Part shown: positions 8,752-20,043 of the stretch, piece by piece
How positions within the stretch are numbered: the first letter of the stretch is position 1
Layout of the letters: every line of letters starts with the position of its first letter
Position numbers and translations under genes: made by a program
Origin: Planctomycetota bacterium
GTDB taxonomy: Bacteria > Planctomycetota > Brocadiia > Brocadiales > Brocadiaceae
Length of the DNA: 64,000 nucleotides
Assembly: GCA_016873165.1 (NCBI GenBank)
Contig: VGXV01000009.1
Coordinates: 1-64,000 of the forward strand
Reading direction: 5' to 3'
Notes under the pieces: generated by a model
What the model was told of the DNA's origin: nothing
Databases searched by the model: none
The model's input: only the letters and a program-made list of their open reading frames with translations

Positions 8752-10509
8752 TTATATGGAAATTGTTTCCCGCACGACTTCTTCAATGGTTGTCCGTCCT
8801 TCAAAAATTGCTTTCAAGCCGCTTTCACGTAATGTATTCATACCATTTTTTCTCGCAACGCTCCTTATCACATTTGTGCTTGCCTGTTCTGTAATCAAAT
8901 GCCGTATTTCTTCGTTAATATGCATTATTTCATAAATACCCATGCGTCCCCTGTATCCTATTTTTCTGCATTCACTGCACCCGCTTCCACGGAAAAATTT
9001 TTTGCCAGCTATCGTCTCTTTTGTAATATTTAATTCATTTAAAGATTCATCGGAAGGTTCGTATTCTTCTTTACAAGATTCGCATATTTTTCTCACCAAC
9101 CGCTGACTAATTATACATTCCAGCGTCGAAGCAATCAAATAAGGTTTTATGCCGATATCGATTAAGCGTGTTATCGTCAGCGGAGCATCATTTGTGTGTA
9201 ATGTACTAAAAACCAGATGGCCTGTCAACGAAGCCTGGATGGCAATCTTGGCCGTCTCCTCATCTCTGATTTCACCAACAAGTATAATATCAGGATCCTG
9301 ACGTAAAATAGACCGCAGGCAACTCGCAAAGTCAACTCCTATCGACGGGTTTATTTGCACCTGAATAAGTCCATCAATGTCATATTCGACAGGGTCCTCT
9401 GTGGTTATTATTTTTGTGCTTATTTCGTTTAAATAGTTTAATGAAGCGTACAATGTAGTCGTCTTTCCGGAACCGGTCGGTCCTGTTACGAGGATTATAC
9501 CGTTCGGAGTATTCAACAACTGATATATATATTTTAATTCTTCGGCGCGAAAACCCAGTGTATCCAAATTAAGCGATACTGTTGATTTATCAAGTAATCG
9601 CATCACAATGCTCTCCCCATATTTTGTCGGGAGTGTGGAAACACGCAAATCTATTGATGTGCCTCCAACGTTCAGCTTTATTCTTCCATCCTGCGGCAAC
9701 CTCCTTTCTGAAATGTCCATTCCTGACATAACCTTAATTCTTGAATTAATGGGAAGTCCTAGTTCTCTGGGAGGAGACACTCTGTCGTACAATACGCCGT
9801 CTATCCGATACCGGACTCTAAAGCCATCATCAAAAGCCTCATAATGGATATCGCTTGCTTTGTCCAGAACCGCATGTAAAAACATAAGGCCTACCCATTT
9901 CTTTACGGGGGCGGTGGCCGCCATTTTCTTTAGTTCTTCAATATCTATATAATTCCCTGAAACAGATTGCGCATATGACCTGTCCTCTTTAAATTCCAGC
10001 AGCAACTGCTCCACGGATTCATGCTTCCTTGGATAATATTTTTCCAGAGCGCGGTCGACTGCATTTTTATGACAAAGAACAGATTTTACATTTAATTTAA
10101 GCACCAATCGCAAGTCGTCAATCTTTTCAATTGCAAGGGCATCCGCCTGTGCTACGGTAATAATCCGCTTATCTTCTTCATACCGTATCGGAACAATCCT
10201 GTATAATTGTGCAATGGCAGGCGGAATGCTGTCAATAACCTCTTTTGGTATTTCCATTTCTTCCAGGTTTACAATTTCCACTCCGAGATATTCGCTTAAT
10301 ACCTGCATTATCTGGGCATCCGTCACATAATTCATACTAACGAGAATATCTCCCAGCAATCCTCCCTTCTGCTTTTGTATGGCAAGCGCCTCCTGAATTT
10401 GATCTTCAGTAACAAACCCTTTTTCTTTCAATAATTGGCCAAAAAGCCTTCTTCGGGCATCACTCTTTATGTCAGGCTTTGATTTACTTTGTGTCTGCGC
10501 CGTTTTCAT
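8752..10509 (-). CDS. GspE/PilB-type secretion ATPase (second copy)
   Basis: A 585-residue hexameric motor ATPase. An N-terminal MshEN-type domain (RRLFGQLLKEKGFVTEDQIQ and 'GDILVSMNYVTDAQIMQVL') comes first, then the N2 domain, the Walker A motif GPTGSGKTTTLYASL near residue 340, the Asp box, Walker B 'DPDIILVGEIRDEETA', the His box 'GHLVFSTLHTNDA', and a four-cysteine zinc site (CESC ... CSEC) near residues 475-515. It overlaps the stop of the upstream ATPase gene by 4 bases (ATGA), a sign of translational coupling. In the MshE family, MshEN domains bind cyclic di-GMP, so nucleotide control of the motor is plausible here. Confidence 0.93.
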   Translation of the reverse strand: MKTAQTQSKSKPDIKSDARRRLFGQLLKEKGFVTEDQIQEALAIQKQKGGLLGDILVSMNYVTDAQIMQVLSEYLGVEIVNLEEMEIPKEVIDSIPPAIAQLYRIVPIRYEEDKRIITVAQADALAIEKIDDLRLVLKLNVKSVLCHKNAVDRALEKYYPRKHESVEQLLLEFKEDRSYAQSVSGNYIDIEELKKMAATAPVKKWVGLMFLHAVLDKASDIHYEAFDDGFRVRYRIDGVLYDRVSPPRELGLPINSRIKVMSGMDISERRLPQDGRIKLNVGGTSIDLRVSTLPTKYGESIVMRLLDKSTVSLNLDTLGFRAEELKYIYQLLNTPNGIILVTGPTGSGKTTTLYASLNYLNEISTKIITTEDPVEYDIDGLIQVQINPSIGVDFASCLRSILRQDPDIILVGEIRDEETAKIAIQASLTGHLVFSTLHTNDAPLTITRLIDIGIKPYLIASTLECIISQRLVRKICESCKEEYEPSDESLNELNITKETIAGKKFFRGSGCSECRKIGYRGRMGIYEIMHINEEIRHLITEQASTNVIRSVARKNGMNTLRESGLKAIFEGRTTIEEVVRETISI

Positions 10510-12221
10510 TCTTCCACCCCGGTAACCCTGAATATTTCTTCCAGTGTTGTTTTCCCTTCTTTTGCTTTCCTGATGCCATCTTCTTTCAGCGTTGTCATTC
10601 CCGATGCTTTTGCAGCCTTTCTCATTTCATCGGTAGAAGCTACATTGTATGTCATATCACGTAAGGTTTCATCCATATCCATGAGTTCGTATATGCCAAT
10701 CCTGCCCTTATAACCTATATTATTACACTTCTTGCACCCTTTTCCCTTATAGAAAGAATAATCCGTAAACATGCCCGCATCCAGACCCATTTGCACGATT
10801 TGTTCCGGAGTATAATAAACCCGTTCCTTACAATCTTTGCATATGGCCCTTACCAGCCTTTGCGCCATGATTCCCTGCAAAGAGGTCGAAACAAGAAACG
10901 GTTTAATATTCATATCAAGCAACCTGGTAATAGCAGACGGCGCATCATTCGTATGAAGGGTGCTTAAAACAAAGTGTCCCGTCAATGCGGAAGTAATCGC
11001 AATATCCGCAGTTTCGGTATCACGGATTTCACCGACAAGAATAACATTTGGATCCTGGCGAAGCATTGTCCTTAAAATATTCGGGAAACTAAAACCAATT
11101 TTCTCGTTCACCTCGCTTTGATTCACACCCTTTATTGTATATTCTACCGGGTCTTCTGCTGTGACAATTTTTACGCCTGTTTGGTTAAGTTCATTAATGA
11201 TTGCATAGAGGGTGGTTGTCTTCCCGCTGCCTGTCGGCCCCGTAATAAGAAATATACCGTTCGGTCTTTTAATAATCGACTGGAAACGCTGAAAATCGCT
11301 TTCGCAAAACCCAAGATTTTTTATATCCATTAACGCCTGAGATTTTTCGAGTAACCGCATAACCACGCTTTCGCCATAAATAGAAGGCAGGCAGGCTACA
11401 CGAATATCCATGTCTCTTCCTGAAAAATGAAGGCTTATTCTTCCGTCCTGAGGACGTCTCTTTTCAGAAATATCAATATTTGCAAGTATTTTTATACGGG
11501 AAATTATAGGATCCTGGAGATTTTTTGGCAAAACATCCGATTCCTGACATACTCCATCTATCCGGTACCGGATTCTCAATTTGCTTAAAAGCGGTTCCAC
11601 GTGAATATCACTCGCACGGGCAATAATGGCTTTGTTAATAATAAGCGAAACTAATTGTATAATTGGACTGTCGTCTTCCATGGATTTCGCTTCTGTCTGA
11701 TATGCACCTTCAGATTCACCCTCCGTTTGAATGACAGGGATATCCGCCGTTCTTATTTCTTTCATCAATGAACCTACCATTTCGGTTGACTCATTGCGGG
11801 TATTCCTGCGAAGGGCATATTTAATCTGTTCTGAGGTGGCAAGCGTACATTTAATATCCGAACCTAACATAAATCGCAAATTATCCATAAACCCAAGGTC
11901 CGGGGGACGACTCATCGCGACAATTATTACACCGTTGTTTTTTGATACGGGTAAAATGCCATTCTTTTTAATAATCTGCATAGGAAGTAAATTGATGACT
12001 TCTTCCGGTATTTCCAGATTTGTAATGTCCAGAATTGGCAAATCATAGTGTTCGGATAAACATTTAATTATCTCCTGATAGGTAGAATATCCAAGCTGCA
12101 CCAACGCATCTTCCAATCCAATCGATTTTTTCCCCTGGAGTTCTTTTGCCTTATCTAACTGCTCTCTGTTTATTATTTTATTGAGCAAGGCATGTTCTAT
12201 CAGATGTGCAGAATTCTTCAT
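10506..12221 (-). CDS. GspE/PilB-type secretion ATPase (first copy)
   Basis: A 571-residue paralogue of the next gene, with the same order of domains: an N-terminal MshEN-type domain (NREQLDKAKELQG, then GLEDALVQLGYSTYQEII), Walker A GPTGSGKTTTLYAII, Walker B 'DPNVILVGEIRDTETA', His box 'GHFVLSTLHTNDA', and the zinc-binding cysteines CKDC and CKKC. An insert of about 30 residues rich in Glu/Ser (near residue 160-185) separates the N-terminal and N2 domains. It is the first gene of the motor operon and is transcribed divergently from cobT. Two extension ATPases in tandem are unusual; they may serve different systems or form mixed motors. Confidence 0.93.
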   Translation of the reverse strand: MKNSAHLIEHALLNKIINREQLDKAKELQGKKSIGLEDALVQLGYSTYQEIIKCLSEHYDLPILDITNLEIPEEVINLLPMQIIKKNGILPVSKNNGVIIVAMSRPPDLGFMDNLRFMLGSDIKCTLATSEQIKYALRRNTRNESTEMVGSLMKEIRTADIPVIQTEGESEGAYQTEAKSMEDDSPIIQLVSLIINKAIIARASDIHVEPLLSKLRIRYRIDGVCQESDVLPKNLQDPIISRIKILANIDISEKRRPQDGRISLHFSGRDMDIRVACLPSIYGESVVMRLLEKSQALMDIKNLGFCESDFQRFQSIIKRPNGIFLITGPTGSGKTTTLYAIINELNQTGVKIVTAEDPVEYTIKGVNQSEVNEKIGFSFPNILRTMLRQDPNVILVGEIRDTETADIAITSALTGHFVLSTLHTNDAPSAITRLLDMNIKPFLVSTSLQGIMAQRLVRAICKDCKERVYYTPEQIVQMGLDAGMFTDYSFYKGKGCKKCNNIGYKGRIGIYELMDMDETLRDMTYNVASTDEMRKAAKASGMTTLKEDGIRKAKEGKTTLEEIFRVTGVEE

Positions 12222-12315
12222 ATCAAATATAACTTGAATTTATTTATGGATATATATATGCTATAGTCTTACTATATAAAAACTTACATCAGAATGCAAT
12301 ATTTATGCCAGCCAA

Positions 12316-13374
12316 ATGGATTACTTAAAACACACCGTCGAAAATATAGAAGCTATTCAACCAGACCCAAAGGGGCGCATTAAAGCCAAATTTGATACCC
12401 TTGCCATACCAAGAGGAAGTTTGGGGCGGTTGGAGGATCTGGCAACAATCTACTACTCCATAAGGGGAAATCTCTCGTGCGGAATAAAACACAAAAAGAT
12501 ATTTACGCTTGCGGGGGATCATGGTGTTGTCGCCGAAGGAGTTAGCTCTTTTCCTCAACAAGTCACCTGCCAAATGGTACAAAACTTTATTCATGAAGGT
12601 GCAGCCATTAACGTCCTGGCAAGGCACATTGGCGCAAAGGTAATTGTAGTGGATTGCGGAGTTGCCGCCGAAATCACTCCTTCAAAAGGCCTCAAAATAA
12701 AGAAATTGAATCACGGCACAAATAATATGGCATCAGGCCCGGCAATGTCCGGAGAAGATGCGGTTAAATCAATTGAAACCGGCATAGAACTTATCGAAGA
12801 TGAACTCCGGGACGGACTGGATATTGTCGGTCTTGGAGATATGGGAATAGCCAATACCACTCCCAGCAGCGCCATCTTTTCAATTTTAGGAAATGTTCCT
12901 GTCTCTGTGGCAACCGGACGCGGAACCGGATTAAACGATGATGAATTACAAAAAAAAATATCCGTAATAGAGAAGGCCATTGCTATCAACCGGCCTGATC
13001 CTAACGACCCGATTGATGTCTTGGCAAAAGTGGGTGGATATGAAATAGGAGGCATTGCAGGTTTGTGTCTTGGAGCGGCACGTCATCGCATCCCCATCGT
13101 CCTTGATGGGTTTATCTCCACCGCAGGCGCAATAATTGCCTGTGCGTTAGAGCCAAAGGTGGTCAATTATCTTATTGCTTCCCACGTGTCTGCAGAACGG
13201 GGACACAAACACATGTTAACGTTTTTGGGAAAAGAACCGTTATTCAACTTAAATATGCGGCTGGGAGAAGGAACCGGCGCCACATTGGGGATACATCTGG
13301 TAGAAGCCGGTGTAAAATTATTAAATGAAATGGCAACATTTCAGGATGCCAAAGTCTCAGACCCTTATGCCTGA
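12316..13374 (+). CDS. cobT: Nicotinate-nucleotide-dimethylbenzimidazole phosphoribosyltransferase (CobT)
   Basis: A 352-residue enzyme of the usual CobT length. It transfers ribose phosphate from nicotinate mononucleotide to the lower-ligand base, giving alpha-ribazole phosphate for cobalamin assembly. Visible hallmarks are 'TLAGDHGVVAEGVSSFPQQV', 'GLGDMGIANTTPSSAIFSIL', 'VLDGFISTAGAIIA' and the catalytic 'LGEGTGATLGIHLVEAG' whose Glu acts as base. Cytoplasmic. The nearest ribosome binding site is weak. It is the only cobalamin gene in view, and the 95 bases to the divergent ATPase gene are too short for a full cobalamin riboswitch; none is seen. Confidence 0.96.
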   Translation: MDYLKHTVENIEAIQPDPKGRIKAKFDTLAIPRGSLGRLEDLATIYYSIRGNLSCGIKHKKIFTLAGDHGVVAEGVSSFPQQVTCQMVQNFIHEGAAINVLARHIGAKVIVVDCGVAAEITPSKGLKIKKLNHGTNNMASGPAMSGEDAVKSIETGIELIEDELRDGLDIVGLGDMGIANTTPSSAIFSILGNVPVSVATGRGTGLNDDELQKKISVIEKAIAINRPDPNDPIDVLAKVGGYEIGGIAGLCLGAARHRIPIVLDGFISTAGAIIACALEPKVVNYLIASHVSAERGHKHMLTFLGKEPLFNLNMRLGEGTGATLGIHLVEAGVKLLNEMATFQDAKVSDPYA

Positions 13375-13550
13375 TCCAATAACTATAATTAAAACCATAT
13401 TTGTTTTGCTATATATTCCGTACCATAAAACCACCGGAACCAAGCCAAAAAGTTTTATTTTCAAATACTTCAGAACTTTTTTGTCTGGGATCCTGCAGCG
13501 AAAAACAATCCGGGCGCAATTGCCACGTATCATTCAGAATATCGCTTTAA

Positions 13551-15215
<1,665 letters not shown>

Positions 15216-15543
15216 CTGTCAGGATTCATAAAAAAGTGATTCATATATAGTCAAACAAAGTCTGATTAATTTCCCTTCGAAAATGGATTATTGCTACGTA
15301 GGGGGCTGAAAATCGTTCGACTGAGTTCACGACGAAGTCTTCAGTCCCTGCATTTCGATGTGGATTATTGGAATAATTATTGATTTTCATCCTCTTTTAT
15401 GCGCCTATGGTTCGTGAGGGTTTCACCATCAGTTCCATATTCAGGTGGGTAGCGGCAATAATTTTAATGTCCAGCGGAATAGCGCTTTTTCAATTCATGG
15501 AATAATAGTTAATGTGTTATAATTATGTTCATAGGTTGGAAAG
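15216..15543 (+). promoter_or_regulatory. Intergenic region with an extended -10 promoter
   Basis: This 328-base gap has no credible gene. At 15515-15523 the sequence TGTTATAAT is an extended -10 box about 45 bases before the preferred start of the Cys-rich protein; no good -35 is present, as expected for extended -10 promoters. An imperfect hairpin (AGGGGGCTGAA near 15299 and TTCAGTCCCT near 15340) may be a terminator or repeat remnant for pgi. The rest is featureless. Confidence 0.4.
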
Positions 15544-15567
15544 TTGAAAATCCGGAGCCATGTATCA

Positions 15568-15732
15568 ATGGGAAATTGTAAGGATAAAAAACATCCCTGT
15601 GATGACTGCTTTAGTTGTCAGTTTTGCAGTGATGAACGCTGTGCTATGTGTTTGTGCAGCAAAAAAAAACCAAGACAACTCAGTGTGGAAGAACAGATTG
15701 CCCTCTATAATGAATTAAACAAAAAACCTTAG
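15568..15732 (+). CDS. Small cysteine-rich protein, probable metal binder
   Basis: A 54-residue protein beginning MGNCKDKKHPCDD, with eight cysteines within the first 36 residues (C, C, CFSCQFC, CAMCLC) and then a short helix 'SVEEQIALYNELNKK'. The pairs of cysteines look like a zinc- or iron-sulphur-binding mini-domain. I prefer the ATG at 15568, with GGAG about 11 bases upstream, over the upstream TTG at 15544. Its stop codon is followed directly by the start of the U32 protease-family gene, with no spacer, so the two are almost certainly co-translated. No named family is recognised. Confidence 0.65.
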   Translation: MGNCKDKKHPCDDCFSCQFCSDERCAMCLCSKKKPRQLSVEEQIALYNELNKKP

Positions 15733-18192
15733 ATGTCTTACCATTCTATCACCCGCAAAAGACCAGAACTCTTATCACCCGCCTCAAATCCGGAATGTTT
15801 TTTTGCAGCAATACATCATGGGGCTGATGCCATTTATTTCGGGCTAAAACAGTTCAGCGCCCGCACCGGGGCACAGAATTTCACATTAGAGGAAGCAAGC
15901 GCAGCAGTTGCTTATGCCCACAAAAATGGCAAAAAAGTATACATTGCCCTCAATACCCTGATAAAAACGAATGAACTTGCAAGCATGGTTGATTTGTTGC
16001 TTGCGCTGGAAGAAATCCAGCCTGACGCTCTTATTATCCAGGATTTGGGACTTTATTATTTAATACGGTCCCAATTCCCGCATTTTGCTCTCCATGCCAG
16101 CACACAGATGGTTATTCATAACCTTGCCGGAGCACAACAAGCCGGGAAGATGGGATTCAAACGTATTGTTCTCGCGCGGGAATTATCAATAGATGAAATC
16201 AGAAATATTGTCCGTCATTCATCTATTGAGATAGAGGTGTTTGTCCATGGTGCGCTCTGCTATTCCTACTCAGGCATGTGTCTTTTCAGCAGTATGCAAG
16301 GCGGAAGAAGCGGCAACCGGGGAAGGTGTGCGCAGCCGTGCAGGGTACAGTACGAATCAACTTCCGGAAAAAACGGATATTTTTTCTCCATGAAAGACCT
16401 GCATACACTTTCACTGGTAAACGATTTAATGGCTGCCGGCGTACATTCTTTTAAAATTGAGGGAAGGATGAAATCGCCGGAATATGTGGCAATAGCTACA
16501 AACGCCTATCGTAAGGCAATTGACGGAAATATGGAAGATATTGAGGGGATAGATCAACAATTAAAAACAGTTTTTGGCAGGCAATCAACTCATTCATACT
16601 TAATTACTCACACCCCAAAAAGCACAACTGTTTCTCCTGTTAAAGAATGTGTCAAACCTACCGACATGGTAAATCCTGTGTATCCGGCAAATATCGGACT
16701 TTATGCCGGAAAGGTAATCGATTCCCAAAAAGGCCGCTTGACAATAAAAGCATCTGTTGGCATTGGCATAAGGGACTTGCTGCAAATATTTGACAAAGAG
16801 GGAAGAAATCCTGAATTATTACACATCAGGGAGATTCATATTAACGGGAAAAATGCATTCCATATCCCGGCAGGCGCTATCGCAACCATTAATTCGTTCA
16901 AAGAATATCCGCATGGCACAGATATTTATTTGGTATCTTCCCAAACGTTAAAGGAAGCCTTTGCCTCAAAAATCCCTAAAAAGCTTACCTACCAAAAAAT
17001 ACCTGTTTGCTTGAAAATAAAAATTAATCAGCATGGTATGAAAATAAACGGAGAAGTTTTTCACACTTCTTTTCCTTCTGTATATGATATAAAACTGGAA
17101 ATGGGAAAAGAGAGAATAATAAAAAAAGAGACGGTTGAAGAATGTTTCTCCAGATTAGGGAATACGCCATTTGAGTTAAGGAATATTTCTATCGATATTT
17201 CACAGAATTATTTTATTCCGTTAAGTGTCTTGAATACTATCCGGCGTGATTATTTCCAGAAACTATTTGAATTTTGGGAAAAGGAGAAAAAGGAACGAAA
17301 GAGGAAAATTATTATATGGATACAGCAAGAGCATGAAAAAATTACTCCTGTATCCGGGAATTTACCATTAACAAATACCCATGACAAAAATGTTATTCTC
17401 TCCTTAAAAACAGATAATTTACACTATCTAAATTCTGTACCATTAGAAGAAATCTACAGAGTATATATCGCACTACCATTATCAGAAACGGATAAACAAT
17501 TATTTGATGTTGTTATTAAATATCGGGACAAAATTGTTTTCTCACTCCCTTTCATTATGAGGGACAATGATATTGAAGGAGTTGCATACTCTTCTATTAA
17601 CCAAAATGTCAGTAATTTAATAAATCTTGGGTTTCGGAAATTTCAGATAGCGAATCTTGGCGCGTTGTCTTTTTTTGAAGGTAAAGACGTACAACTGTTT
17701 GCAGATTATCCCCTGTACTGTGTGAACCCCCTGTCGATATTGGCGCTCAGGATGTTGGGGATTTCAAAATATACGCACTCGCCGGAAGATGATTTTGAGA
17801 ATATAAAGGCATTTATTAATGCAGACACAGATACTATTATTTATCAGGATACACCTCTTTTTATTTCCGAATCATGCATCTGGGCAAATATGAAAAATAA
17901 ATGCCCGGGAACAAATAAATGCAATTTCAAACAGATTACGGTAGAAAACGAATTCAAAGATCGCTTTATCGCTTTCAATAAGGGCTGCAAAACCGTCGTC
18001 GTAAACGAAAAACCGTTCTCCCTTATTCATCTTTGTTCCGGACTTCAGCACAACGGACAACAGAATTTCAGGATTGATTTATGCTATAAAGATTATTCTT
18101 CCGCAACGATTCGTGATTTATTCACAAAAATAAAAAATAAAATACCTGTTCATAATTCAACAACGGGGAATTTTAAGAGGCAACTACTATGA
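15733..18192 (+). CDS. U32 family peptidase (YhbU/RlhA type)
   Basis: An 819-residue protein. The N-terminal TIM-barrel-like half holds the U32 signature 'EVFVHGALCYSYSGMCLFSS' near residues 171-190, followed by 'GRSGNRGRCAQPCRVQY'; these cysteines and the late ones (residues about 660-780, including 'CPGTNKCNF') probably form an iron-sulphur or metal site. The C-terminal half matches the long collagenase-like (DUF3656-type) layout. The relative RlhA of E. coli is needed for hydroxylation of 23S rRNA C2501 and works with prephenate-derived metabolites; a peptidase role is unproven for this branch. It starts directly after the stop of the Cys-rich mini-protein, suggesting a shared metal-related role. 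Confidence 0.88.
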   Translation: MSYHSITRKRPELLSPASNPECFFAAIHHGADAIYFGLKQFSARTGAQNFTLEEASAAVAYAHKNGKKVYIALNTLIKTNELASMVDLLLALEEIQPDALIIQDLGLYYLIRSQFPHFALHASTQMVIHNLAGAQQAGKMGFKRIVLARELSIDEIRNIVRHSSIEIEVFVHGALCYSYSGMCLFSSMQGGRSGNRGRCAQPCRVQYESTSGKNGYFFSMKDLHTLSLVNDLMAAGVHSFKIEGRMKSPEYVAIATNAYRKAIDGNMEDIEGIDQQLKTVFGRQSTHSYLITHTPKSTTVSPVKECVKPTDMVNPVYPANIGLYAGKVIDSQKGRLTIKASVGIGIRDLLQIFDKEGRNPELLHIREIHINGKNAFHIPAGAIATINSFKEYPHGTDIYLVSSQTLKEAFASKIPKKLTYQKIPVCLKIKINQHGMKINGEVFHTSFPSVYDIKLEMGKERIIKKETVEECFSRLGNTPFELRNISIDISQNYFIPLSVLNTIRRDYFQKLFEFWEKEKKERKRKIIIWIQQEHEKITPVSGNLPLTNTHDKNVILSLKTDNLHYLNSVPLEEIYRVYIALPLSETDKQLFDVVIKYRDKIVFSLPFIMRDNDIEGVAYSSINQNVSNLINLGFRKFQIANLGALSFFEGKDVQLFADYPLYCVNPLSILALRMLGISKYTHSPEDDFENIKAFINADTDTIIYQDTPLFISESCIWANMKNKCPGTNKCNFKQITVENEFKDRFIAFNKGCKTVVVNEKPFSLIHLCSGLQHNGQQNFRIDLCYKDYSSATIRDLFTKIKNKIPVHNSTTGNFKRQLL

Positions 18193-18279
18193 CAGGAAAA
18201 CCGAAACTACTATTTCGGCAAATTACGCAGACTAATAATAAAAACGGCAGTTGTAGTTTTATTCCTTCAGAAAATGGTG

Positions 18280-19176
18280 TTATTCAATCGATTTTGCGCA
18301 GCGGAAACCAATGATATCGCTTTTAAATGATGGTTCATCGTAGTCTCTGTTTGCACAGCGAATATGTACAATGCCGGATCCATTCCAGGAACCACCACGA
18401 ATAACTTTGCATTCAGTGAGTATTTTGCTAAGCGAAGATTTCAATTCATAAATAGAAACCCCCACCTCCTCAGGTCTACCGGAATAAGGTTTTTCTTCGG
18501 GAACATCTGGTCCCTGAGGATTTTTATCCGGTGCAATAAGATAATATTGACTATCGTACCAAGCTGCAGTCCATTCCCAGACATTTCCTGCCATATCAAA
18601 ACATCCGTAAACGCTTTGCCCTTGCGGATATTGCATTACCGGTGTTGATTTTTCAATTTTTGCTTCGGCACAATTTAGTCGTGTTTTGTCAAATTCATTT
18701 CCCCATGGATATATTCTCCCATCTGTACCCCGGGCAGCCTTTTCCCACTCTGCTTCGGTGGGAAGCCTCTTCCCCGACCAATGAGCGAACGCTTCCGCCT
18801 CATACCATGAAACATTCACCACAGGACAATCTTTATCACCGCTTAAAATATTGTCTATATCGTCACTTTCAAGCAGATTGGTATCAAGTACATACTGCCA
18901 CCCTGCTTCAGACCAATAACGTTTATCTTTATATCCATTCGACTCAATAAACTGAGAAAATGCTGCATTTGTAACGGGGTATTTATCAATATAATAAGCA
19001 TTCAAAAAAACCTCTCTTTGGGGCATTTCATTATTTAATCTATATGTTTCAATACTTTTATCCAACTCCAATAATTTTTCTATGTCTGCTTTTGTGCTGC
19101 CCATCAAAAATTTCCCTTCGGGAATAAAAATCATATCTTCGAAAGATACATTCTTTGTTTCGTGTATTTTTATCAT
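18280..19176 (-). CDS. SUMF1/formylglycine-generating-enzyme-family protein
   Basis: A 298-residue protein made of one FGE-sulfatase domain: 'MIFIPEGKFLMGSTKAD', 'VNVSWYEAEAFAHWSGKRLP', 'TEAEWEKAARGTDGRIYPWG', 'GCFDMAGNVWEWTAAWYDS' and the closing 'VIRGGSWNGSGIVHIRCANR'. The fold is shared by sulfatase-maturing enzymes and by many ligand- or glycan-binding relatives. Only one cysteine is found in the final motif, whereas true formylglycine-generating enzymes use a pair, so sulfatase activation is not assured. ATG 19176 is preferred over TTG 19206. It has no signal peptide, unlike many FGE-like proteins. No sulfatase gene is nearby. Confidence 0.82.
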   Translation of the reverse strand: MIKIHETKNVSFEDMIFIPEGKFLMGSTKADIEKLLELDKSIETYRLNNEMPQREVFLNAYYIDKYPVTNAAFSQFIESNGYKDKRYWSEAGWQYVLDTNLLESDDIDNILSGDKDCPVVNVSWYEAEAFAHWSGKRLPTEAEWEKAARGTDGRIYPWGNEFDKTRLNCAEAKIEKSTPVMQYPQGQSVYGCFDMAGNVWEWTAAWYDSQYYLIAPDKNPQGPDVPEEKPYSGRPEEVGVSIYELKSSLSKILTECKVIRGGSWNGSGIVHIRCANRDYDEPSFKSDIIGFRCAKSIE

Positions 19177-19264
19177 AATTTTACCGGCGCCCTTTATGCA
19201 GAACAAATAAAGTTATCATAATTCCTAAAACTCCCTATAATTGTGTATTCACTTACTCATCACT

Positions 19265-19636
19265 CTAAAAGAGGAAAAGATAAACAATAATGCCAAAGAC
19301 TGATATTATACAAAGGAAAATAAGGGACACACGAAATTCATCATCTTTGCGACGACATCTTTTTGAATTGATCACCAACCCTATAACACTGATGCAAAAC
19401 CATACGATCATCATATAAAAAAGATACAAGGATACTGTTTGATTCCAGTTACTAATCAATTTCATATCGAATTTTCTATCGAAGAACGATTCTACTTCAG
19501 GTATTGCAGCCCCAAAAATCAACAATGCGGTAACCATTAACAACCAACTGATTACAACAAACCATTTGAGAGATTTAATTAAAAAATCAGGTTTTCCGCG
19601 TCTATTTTGATAATAAGCTTTTTCGTGTTCTTCCAT
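19265..19636 (-). CDS. Small membrane protein, function unknown
   Basis: A 123-residue protein with three clear hydrophobic helices, at about residues 22-45 (LKWFVVISWLLMVTALLIFG), 68-90 (VSLYLFYMMIVWFCISVIGL) and 103-123 (VSLIFLCIISVFGIIVYLFL). A basic loop 'NSKRCRRKDDE' sits between helices 2 and 3 and should face the cytoplasm. The charged N-terminus 'MEEHEKAYYQNRRGK' precedes helix 1. No family is recognised. It lies 58 bases upstream of the FGE-like gene on the same strand, and a MITE lies about 220 bases upstream of its start. Confidence 0.65.
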   Translation of the reverse strand: MEEHEKAYYQNRRGKPDFLIKSLKWFVVISWLLMVTALLIFGAAIPEVESFFDRKFDMKLISNWNQTVSLYLFYMMIVWFCISVIGLVINSKRCRRKDDEFRVSLIFLCIISVFGIIVYLFLF

Positions 19637-19853
19637 GTATTTTTTGAGAAAATAAATTTTTTAAGCCATTACATTTCATAGAAATAATTCAAAAATACCT
19701 GTAAGCAAGGAGTTTAGCAAATACTATCGCCGAGAGCAAGCATCATGTTACTGCAATCGAATGCAACAAGTTTTAGGCAATTAAATAAAAAATACAACAA
19801 AAATGTTTTTCATTCTCTTGTTTGGGGGATTACTACTTGACGGCAGGAAAATA

Positions 19854-19993
19854 GGGAGCATTCCCAATTTTTTGTAAATCAAAATAAAGCCGACCATAAA
19901 GGATCGGCGCTACCATGCAATATGTGTCGTAGCGCGGGTGGTTTATCCCCCGCATAATACCTCCACATTTTACAAAAAATTGGGAATGCTCCC
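19854..19993. mobile_element. MITE-like element, family A (copy 1)
   Basis: A 140-bp non-coding element with perfect 24-bp terminal inverted repeats (starting GGGAGCATTCCC; arms 19854-19877 and 19970-19993). It is flanked by a perfect 8-bp direct repeat GGAAAATA (19846-19853 and 19994-20001), a target-site duplication. The core has small palindromes, such as GCCGA..TCGGC and GCGGG..CCCGC. It lies in the 407-base gap 19637-20043, the rest of which holds nothing recognisable. Confidence 0.88.
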
Positions 19994-20043
19994 GGAAAAT
20001 AGAGGGGGGAAAGAAATGCTATTTTTTCTATTTATTTCTTGTC

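Noticed and set aside
12222-12315. Cobalamin riboswitch upstream of cobT
   Set aside because: The gap is only 94 bases and lacks the conserved B12-box; too short for the aptamer.
18189-18314. A 41-codon frame starting in the ATGA stop overlap of the U32 gene
   Set aside because: No ribosome binding site beyond overlap, no recognisable features, and it runs into the convergent FGE-like gene.
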